Assembly (NCBI GenBank): GCA_022818135.1
Contig: JAFMSR010000009.1
Location: 28,263,315-28,327,314 of the forward strand
Source: Saxidomus purpurata
Lineage: Eukaryota; Mollusca; Bivalvia; Venerida; Veneridae
Length of the DNA: 64,000 bases
Direction: 5' to 3'
Shown: piece after piece, positions 61,201 through 64,000 of the stretch
How the letters are laid out: every line of letters begins with the position of its first letter
Numbering within the stretch: the first letter of the stretch is position 1
Notes under the pieces: model-generated
Seen by the model: the letters and a program-made list of their open reading frames with translations, nothing else
Database searches by the model: none
Told to the model about the DNA's origin: nothing
Translations under genes and position numbers: made by a program

Positions 61201-63354
61201 TGCCCATAGTTTTGAGGTATTACAACCTGAAGTGAAGATTTTGAGTGTTTTGTGTGGCACGGCTCAAATTTTGTTAAGTTATTACTTCATTTAAATGTTG
61301 CTGATGCCAGAGATTATCTTCAGTGGCACAATGATAATTTTGTTCTCTCTATTGATACCCAGTTGAATTCTGGTAGTTCTTCTTTTTAAACCAGTATAGA
61401 ACATGGAGCTGATCATAGTCTACACTGCACACTTTATGCATGTAGTTAGTTAGTTAATATCAAGAACACTTGAAAAATGGTGGTGCAGTTGATATGTTTG
61501 CCTAAGTTCTGTTTTTCACTCCTCATCATACTGACTCAATATCACAAATTGTATTCAAAGTATTAATTTGTCTGGCTGAGTCAAGACAACAGTAAATATT
61601 TAATTCAGCAGAAACAAAAGTATATATATTATATATATATAAACAAATATAATGTCTGGGTATAAAGCCCTTTAAATGCAGAAAAAGAAAAAGGTTATAT
61701 ACACAATAAATCAGATAAAAATGACTAGATGGCTTTCAAATTAAGATTTGATTAATAAGATGAACTGTACTACATGTTTCATGCATGAATTGTCATCTTT
61801 AGTCACGTCAGCAGCTTCAAGACATCTTCATTTAATTTCTAGCACTAACCATGTAACTGATTTATGTTGTATGTTTGTCTAGGTGCTGTACGAATTGCCT
61901 CATCTCATATCAAACTTCCACTAAAGTTGATTGTGAAGCCTGTTCTACCTGTGAAAAATGCTGTCCATAAAGTCACACTGGATACCAACAAACCACCTGC
62001 AAGCCTCAATGATATATTTCCAGGTACAGTACCTAACAGTTTTGTACAGGGCAGTGAACTTACTTTTGTTTAACCAGTTTTCAGCTTGACTGTTCAAGAA
62101 ATAAGGAGAGCTATTCTACTCACTATGGCACTGGCGTCTGCATCACACAACTGATAAAATAAAAAGGTGCCAACCCTTTTGCACTCTCGACCAATAAGAA
62201 TACGAGGTTTTCTGTTACGTTTATTACTGCAGGGGTATGTGGTTGTACCACCTGATAATCCATGTATATCTGAATTCTGATGCTGAATCTTCTAATTAAT
62301 TTGATTGGATTAACATCACTTGACATAAACATAAACAAAGGAGAATTGACATATCTTGATGGAGTCCCAACTGTTTTGCTGTAACCTTGCATACAGAAGC
62401 ATAAATGACATGTGGGTTAAATTACATTTGAGTTTATGTCAATGATGTTTATTAATTGAAATAGAATCGAGAAAAACAGGATACCCTACCTCTGTGTAGA
62501 CAAAATTTGTCTTTTGCAACCTTTCACTGGATGACTTGAACAGCAAAGGTATGGCTTTACCAATGGTGAAGTCTTTGCGAGTTCCCTGGCCATGACAAAA
62601 CAGCACATATTAAGTTTGGTTTTCAAGATGCTTAATGAATTTTGTACATGTTGTTTCTGTCTTTTAGCATTTTAATTAAATGCCAGTGTGAAGTTTTTGT
62701 TGGCATGTTTCCATCACAATTTTTTCTGACATACTTTATGTGTAGTAGAAACTTAATATTGCCATCAATATGTTTTCCTGATAACACCTGTTTCAATAGT
62801 ATATGAAGTTTTAGCTGCAGTTCACTTAAATATTTATACTAGAAATAACTAGTACTACACTCCCATTCTCCATTAGAACTCCTTATTGTCTCACATAACT
62901 AGTCAGGTCAGTGAGGAGAATTGACATCTCTTGATTGAGTCCTGAAGGCAGTTCAGTTTGTTCTATCAACAGTTTTGGTTAGGTATTATTCTGACATTGT
63001 AGGTACACTGGCACTAAAGGACAAAAGTTGCCCCATCAGGTGCTTTTAGGTACTGGTGGCTGCTGGGGGTATAACTCACCCTTGATTCCCATGTTGCCAT
63101 CCAGAGAGCTGAATCACACAAAACAAATTGATGACATTTGCAATGTTCGCATAAGCAGTGTAGCAAATACAGTTGGGCTTCAACCATTTGAACTATGACC
63201 ATTGAATTTAAAGATATGTAATTGTTCACAACACATGGTTTACATTGTGATATTTCAGATTTGTTGGGAGAGAATGCAGGAGGACAGGGTGCAGCATTAG
63301 GGTTCCAATATTTTGGTGGTCCTGTTGTCACTGTGCTTGCCTCCAAAACTTCCA
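40172..63354 (+). CDS. BBS9: BBS9 (PTHB1), BBSome subunit; 16 coding exons, 3' end beyond the window
   Basis: BBS9 is a subunit of the BBSome, the octameric coat that moves membrane proteins in and out of cilia. Sixteen exons with GT-AG introns join without a frame break into 593 codons. The product opens with MSLFKARDWWST and carries family-typical stretches in the expected order: EFDQGCLC (about residue 19), LHLAVLH (about 95), EHGTQYQM (about 119), QSMDGTVSVFEQES (about 157), FLPGALLPGP (about 178), LKGVIVTLSDTGRLECSYLGTD (about 341), SRELNY (about 374), HKVTLDTNK (about 542) and TVLASKTS (about 585). By family knowledge residues 1 to about 375 form a seven-bladed beta-propeller; residues about 378-400 look helical (MAQLQKIIKEKQ) and link to the adaptin-ear-like and platform regions. 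Vertebrate BBS9 is close to 890 residues, so about one third is missing at the 3' side. The start is supported by an in-frame TAG at 40160-40162 and an A at -3. Assignment is by recognition of the protein family. Confidence 0.95.
41630..41830 (+). mobile_element. Decayed tRNA-derived SINE in BBS9 intron 1
   Basis: A B box-like GGTTTGAGCCT lies at 41679-41689; the A box is weak. The 3' part (CAGAACTGGTTTTTTCCAGG, then GGACTCGAG, then GATAAGCTTCAAGCTTTC) matches 470-560 closely, so the two share a tail module. Confidence 0.6.
42690..42848. repeat. Large hairpin in BBS9 intron 1
   Basis: TTTTATCGTTGAATAAAATATAGTCA (about 42719-42744) is answered by its inverse at about 42794-42819, and the similarity extends outward through AATAATAAAT-GT-TCCCT; arms of about 60 bases and a loop near 50 bases. 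Confidence 0.85.
42842..43078. mobile_element. Second hairpin-rich MITE-like unit, 237 bp
   Basis: GATTCTAACAC (42842-42852) and GTGTTAGAATC (43068-43078) are perfect 11 bp inverted ends. Its right part holds a second copy of TGTATTTTATCGT-AAAATAAAATACA arranged as a hairpin plus CCTATATGCTTATATAGG. It abuts the hairpin at 42690-42848, so the two may be one composite element. Confidence 0.6.
43496..43655 (+). CDS. BBS9: BBS9 coding exon 2 (residues 38-90)
   Basis: It runs from acceptor TTGCAG to donor TC|GTAAGT. It encodes DKIIIGSYHGILRIFNPKP and ends with QIEAGKFVS, a propeller blade conserved in BBS9. It enters in phase 1 and leaves in phase 2. The frame is also open upstream of the acceptor, but that part is intronic. 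Confidence 0.94.
44100..44690. repeat. Tandem-cored element in BBS9 intron 2 (~165 bp units, about 3)
   Basis: TTCACCAAACTTGGTCAAAA with TGTTTGTAGGCATAATATCT and TAGGCACTTTTGAATTATGG recurs at about 44176 and 44340, with a decayed third unit near 44465. Confidence 0.75.
44883..44947 (+). CDS. BBS9: BBS9 coding exon 3 (residues 91-112)
   Basis: A 65-base exon between acceptor AACAG and donor GCAG|GTATGT. It encodes GSEKLHLAVLHPRKLAVYNVA, the strand pair that follows FVS in the family. Joining to exons 2 and 4 keeps the frame. Confidence 0.94.
45216..45329 (+). CDS. BBS9: BBS9 coding exon 4 (residues 113-150)
   Basis: It runs from acceptor TCTAG to donor AAAG|GTAATA. It encodes VEHGTQYQMTLAYEHKLQR and ends in FGPFGQVK, matching the EHG..CQM.L.YEH.LQR signature of BBS9. 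Intron 3 upstream is short (268 bases) and free of recognisable repeats. Confidence 0.94.
45690..46200. repeat. Tandem-cored element in BBS9 intron 4 (~140 bp units, about 4)
   Basis: The block 'ctccataact-ctaaacccctgg-aggactttcatgaaac-a-gtgaaa-gttcatctcatcaag' recurs near 45705, 45842, 45980 and 46118. Confidence 0.75.
46305..46375 (+). mobile_element. Possible SINE head in BBS9 intron 4
   Basis: An A box-like GCGCCTAGTGGAG followed about 30 bases later by GGGTTTGAGTCAC resembles the tRNA-derived head of a SINE. The tail cannot be delimited. Confidence 0.4.
46477..46624. repeat. 80 bp tandem duplication next to BBS9 exon 5
   Basis: AATATGGTT at 46481 and 46561 begins two copies of the same 80-base block, both running through CATTTAAAAAAAGG, TGAAATGTCT and GTTTTTCTGTGGGAAAA. 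The second copy ends about 55 bases before the exon 5 acceptor. Confidence 0.85.
46679..46853 (+). CDS. BBS9: BBS9 coding exon 5 (residues 151-208)
   Basis: It runs from acceptor ACTTTAG to donor CAA|GTAAGT. It encodes KDFLCVQSMDGTVSVFEQES and FLPGALLPGP, the most conserved stretch of the N-terminal propeller. An 80-base tandem duplication in the intron ends about 55 bases upstream of the acceptor. Confidence 0.95.
47477..47555 (+). CDS. BBS9: BBS9 coding exon 6 (residues 209-235)
   Basis: It runs from acceptor TTTTTCAG to donor ACG|GTACGA. It encodes YQVLAVATEAKS followed by a polar loop and SGKRVT, the variable hydrophilic segment of the family. It ends on a codon boundary. The donor is weaker than the others (GTACGA). 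Confidence 0.9.
48113..48200 (+). CDS. BBS9: BBS9 coding exon 7 (residues 236-264)
   Basis: It runs from acceptor TTTTGCAG to donor TTAG|GTAAGT. It encodes FDWSFNLGEQALDISVISF and ends SLLVL, matching the DW..NIGEQALDI block of BBS9. Confidence 0.94.
48745..48980. repeat. Two-unit ~140 bp direct repeat in BBS9 intron 7
   Basis: 'aacttcc-catgtattg-aggattttg-at--acttgg' followed by 'ttgttca--acagt' appears near 48750 and again near 48897. It belongs to the same class as the pearl-like cores. Confidence 0.55.
49191..49286 (+). CDS. BBS9: BBS9 coding exon 8 (residues 265-296)
   Basis: It runs from acceptor ATTTCAG to donor TCGA|GTGAGT. It encodes GERNLFCLTESGQLRYMKKF then SCFTPYNS, corresponding to the GERN.FCL..GQ.R.MKK block of the family. 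Confidence 0.94.
49470..49880. repeat. Tandem-cored repeat in BBS9 intron 8 (family of 38.7 kb)
   Basis: Units with 'aacactctagaagccacatttatagcc...atcatgaaaattggtcagaatgttt' and 'gggtcaaaaactaggtcacc' recur about 2.5 times at ~145 bases. Confidence 0.65.
50290..50960. repeat. Tandem-cored repeat in BBS9 intron 8 (~176-215 bp units)
   Basis: 'ccatcaacagacaagag-acataa-tctgt-a-ggtttttgtcaaaattatgg-tcttttt-gactta' recurs near 50421 and 50597, with a weaker copy near 50805. It lies directly upstream of exon 9. Confidence 0.7.
51006..51135 (+). CDS. BBS9: BBS9 coding exon 9 (residues 297-339)
   Basis: It runs from acceptor TTTCCAG to donor TTCA|GTAAGT. It encodes TEGTINYLIASH, LMVYQDISLKWA and IPVMVRIGNFQ, a propeller blade conserved in BBS9 (EGTIN, YQD..LKWA). 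Confidence 0.94.
51230..51970. repeat. Tandem-cored repeat in BBS9 intron 9 (~160 bp units, about 4)
   Basis: 'aaaaccagaaggtctgaggcttagatatttggca-gtagcattgtctagtgga-ctct-ccaagattgtt' recurs near 51410, 51565, 51715 and 51865. Confidence 0.7.
52020..52905 (+). mobile_element. Pearl-like element in BBS9 intron 9, five ~165 bp units
   Basis: It opens with the hairpin TGCCCAAGAAGGTGGGCA (about 52020). TCATGCATTGAAGGATTTT recurs near 52115, 52283, 52451 and 52599, with a decayed fifth near 52768; each is followed by CAAATGTTCAGCACATCAAG-like and AAGGTCAAGGTCACAC-like blocks. It closes with a GGGCATTTGTCTCTTATAGG block and GGCTCTTGAT. Confidence 0.8.
53454..53635 (+). CDS. BBS9: BBS9 coding exon 10 (residues 340-400)
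   Basis: The longest exon in the window, from acceptor TTGCAG to donor GCAG|GTAAAA. It encodes DLKGVIVTLSDTGRLECSYL, GTDPALF and SRELNY, which close the propeller, then a charged helical linker (MAQLQKIIKEKQ). Confidence 0.95.
53848..53927 (+). CDS. BBS9: BBS9 coding exon 11 (residues 401-427)
   Basis: It runs from acceptor GTTCCAG to donor TCTCA|GTGAGT. It encodes the start of the adaptin-ear-like domain: EEDLTINVHVSPSLDDVS. It ends on a codon boundary. Confidence 0.92.
54511..54886. mobile_element. TTAA-ended MITE in BBS9 intron 11 (376 bp)
   Basis: The ends read TTAAAGGGACATACCCT and, inverted, TTAAAGGGGCACTCCCT (13 of 17 identical). TTAA at both ends parallels the element at 4322-4758, and its left half is shared with 24096-24260. 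Confidence 0.7.
54925..55105. mobile_element. Fragment of a dispersed bivalve-type repeat
   Basis: CTCAGTTGAGTGATATAGGG, a GGGCCATCATGGTCC near-palindrome and TCTTGTT form a terminal module, followed by AAGGTCAAGGTCACACTTAG. Versions of the same terminal module occur near 50103, 52981 and 53748. Confidence 0.55.
55983..56036 (+). CDS. BBS9: BBS9 coding exon 12 (residues 428-445)
   Basis: A 54-base exon of 18 whole codons between acceptor ATTTCAG and donor CGG|GTAAGG. It encodes ATGVEIDGEQVPSITVR, aligning with the family segment that ends in PS.TVKV. Because it is in phase 0 at both ends it could be skipped without a frame change. Confidence 0.9.
56560..56650 (+). mobile_element. Possible tRNA-derived SINE head in BBS9 intron 12
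   Basis: GTTGAGTGGTTAAGGTCC (about 56569) is A box-like and GGTTTGAGCCA (56630-56640) is B box-like. It lies about 140 bases upstream of exon 13. Confidence 0.5.
56779..56881 (+). CDS. BBS9: BBS9 coding exon 13 (residues 446-479)
   Basis: It runs from acceptor ATTTCAG to donor GTTG|GTAAGT. It encodes IQLKSRLHLDNVKLSIHVQW, an adaptin-ear beta strand pair. A TIR element begins only ten bases downstream of the exon end. Confidence 0.92.
56892..57749. mobile_element. 858 bp TIR element with internal ~148 bp tandem core, in BBS9 intron 13
   Basis: ATTATACCCCCACAA (56892-56906) and TTGTGGGGGTATAAT (57735-57749) are perfect 15 bp inverted ends. Inside, GTTTCCGGATGATAACTCATG-type blocks begin near 56980, 57091, 57237 and 57388, each unit carrying ACAGGTCAAGTTCGACTTTG and GGTCAGTAGGTCAAAGGTCA. 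A G-rich run lies at 56920-56934. The element starts ten bases after the end of exon 13. Confidence 0.85.
57985..58770. repeat. Tandem-cored repeat in BBS9 intron 13, ~6 units of ~145 bp
   Basis: 'aacactctagaagccacatttat-a-tcaatcatcatgaaaattggtcagaatgtttatct' and 'gggtcacctggggtcaaaaactaggtca-gtggtcaaatcaaagaaaaacctt' alternate from about 58020, 58165, 58310, 58455, 58600 and 58740. It is the same family as 38640-39800. Confidence 0.75.
59126..59230 (+). CDS. BBS9: BBS9 coding exon 14 (residues 480-514)
   Basis: It runs from acceptor TATTTCAG to donor ACAG|GTAGTA. It encodes ESFCAFFIRGKALPSDLSAE, matching the family segment SF.VYLK..Y.PS.LEG in the adaptin-ear-like region. Confidence 0.92.
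59231..61882 (+). other. BBS9 intron 14
   Basis: The intron (2,652 bases) holds two related blocks (about 60045-60150 and 60225-60290, sharing TTTCTC-GCAA-CAC-GGTTGG-AATTCAATG) and scattered GATCATGATCT-type blocks akin to the 0.4-3.4 kb repeat. An AT microsatellite lies at 61620-61641. The frame 60225-60455 is not credible. Confidence 0.5.
61883..62023 (+). CDS. BBS9: BBS9 coding exon 15 (residues 515-561)
   Basis: It runs from acceptor TGTCTAG to donor CCAG|GTACAG. It encodes KLPLKLIVKPVLPVKNAVHK and VTLDTNKPPASLNDIFP, the conserved entry into the platform region (LPLKLI, HKITIDTNKSP.SL..LFP in vertebrates). Confidence 0.95.
62024..63258 (+). other. BBS9 intron 15
   Basis: GGAGAATTGACAT-TCTTGAT-GAGTCC occurs twice (about 62341 and 62917), a decayed direct repeat. 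Nothing else is recognised. The minus-strand frames 62123-62392 and 63014-63346 are fortuitous; the latter is antisense to exon 16. Confidence 0.45.
63259..63354 (+). CDS. BBS9: BBS9 coding exon 16 (residues 562-593), last exon before the gap
   Basis: It runs from acceptor TATTTCAG to donor TCCA|GTAAGT. It encodes a glycine-rich loop (LLGENAGGQG) and FQYFGGPVVTVLASKTS, matching F.FLGG..ITVLASKTS in vertebrate BBS9. It ends after the first base of a codon, so the frame continues in an exon outside the window. Confidence 0.94.
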
Positions 63355-63810
63355 GTAAGTTGGTTCAATAGATAGTTCACATAGCTTACTTTCCAGCATA
63401 TTTAAAATCTGTAAGTACATGTTAGAATATAGTGCAGCATTTTTTCAATGATATTGAAAAAATAAGGAAGGCTTTTTTGGACTTTTTCGTGAAGAAACAA
63501 CATGAATCAAAAAGAAAGGCATATGTCAACATTATTTTAGAGTAAATAGAACATACTTTTATCAATATCTTACCAGTAAGTATGTTTTACTAAATCAGTA
63601 AATTCCAAGTGGTCCTGGGACTTTAAAACAAATGTGTGAATATCCAGTATGCCAGAAATGAAATGTATGTATAGTTAAATTTTGAAGACATGAGATACTG
63701 CTTCCCTTGCAGTAATGATTAAGAATCATACAGACCTCAGTTTTCCTGGAACTCAAATGAAAAGTTACTTTAACAATAACTAATTTTAGATAGTGCTAAT
63801 GTTTTGTAAA

Positions 63811-64000
63811 NNNNNNNNNNNNNNNNNNNNNNNNNNNNNNNNNNNNNNNNNNNNNNNNNNNNNNNNNNNNNNNNNNNNNNNNNNNNNNNNNNNNNNNNNN
63901 NNNNNNNNNNNNNNNNNNNNNNNNNNNNNNNNNNNNNNNNNNNNNNNNNNNNNNNNNNNNNNNNNNNNNNNNNNNNNNNNNNNNNNNNNNNNNNNNNNNN
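63811..64000. other. Assembly gap (run of N)
   Basis: The window ends in at least 190 unresolved bases, inside BBS9 intron 16 by the reading here; the true gap length cannot be told. Confidence 1.

Noticed and set aside
61620..61641. TA-rich run as a promoter or origin
   Set aside because: A simple AT microsatellite within intron 14 with no accompanying signal.
63014..63346. 110-codon minus-strand frame
   Set aside because: Antisense to BBS9 exon 16 and its intron; no independent support.

Overview
The window is eukaryotic nuclear DNA, AT-rich, with short coding exons separated by repeat-filled introns bounded by GT-AG. The repeat families (about 150-180 bp tandem-cored elements with 'GGTCAAGGTCAC'-type blocks, 'AACAAGAGCTGTC' ends, CR1/Jockey-like LINE fragments, tRNA-derived SINEs) are typical of bivalve molluscs, so I infer a bivalve host; the species cannot be fixed from the sequence.

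The one confidently identified gene is BBS9 (PTHB1), a core BBSome subunit, on the + strand. Sixteen coding exons (40172-63354) join in a single open frame of 593 codons: the N-terminal beta-propeller, a short helical linker, the adaptin-ear-like region and the start of the platform region. The remaining roughly one third of the protein lies beyond the assembly gap (N run 63811-64000).

Layout. 0.4-3.45 kb: degenerate ~190 bp tandem repeat with SINE copies. 3.46-5.3 kb: bivalve-type repeats and a TTAA-flanked MITE. 5.73-7.25 kb: a decayed TA-flanked DNA transposon with a pogo/Tigger-like transposase remnant and a nested 427 bp hAT-like MITE. 7.80-22.31 kb: a large tandem array of a ~1,055 bp unit (about 12.6 copies), internally organised as a three-unit higher-order repeat of 3,162 bp, itself built from ~50-110 bp sub-repeats, and interrupted in its last unit by a 1.19 kb element. 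22.3-24.1 kb: low-copy sequence with one candidate minus-strand exon. 24.4-31.9 kb: three decayed LINE fragments (two on -, one on +) with nested MITE and foldback insertions whose borders can be set to the base. 32.76-34.36 kb: a 1.6 kb TIR element with a 9 bp target duplication. 34.5-40.1 kb: further repeats and unique AT-rich DNA. 40.17-63.35 kb: BBS9, whose introns hold at least nine tandem-cored elements.

No rRNA, tRNA, CRISPR or bacterial-type operon is present. Apart from BBS9 and one unidentified candidate exon, open frames here are transposon fragments or chance frames. The least ordinary objects are the 1.06 kb satellite-like array with its higher-order structure and the stack of dated transposon insertions beside it.
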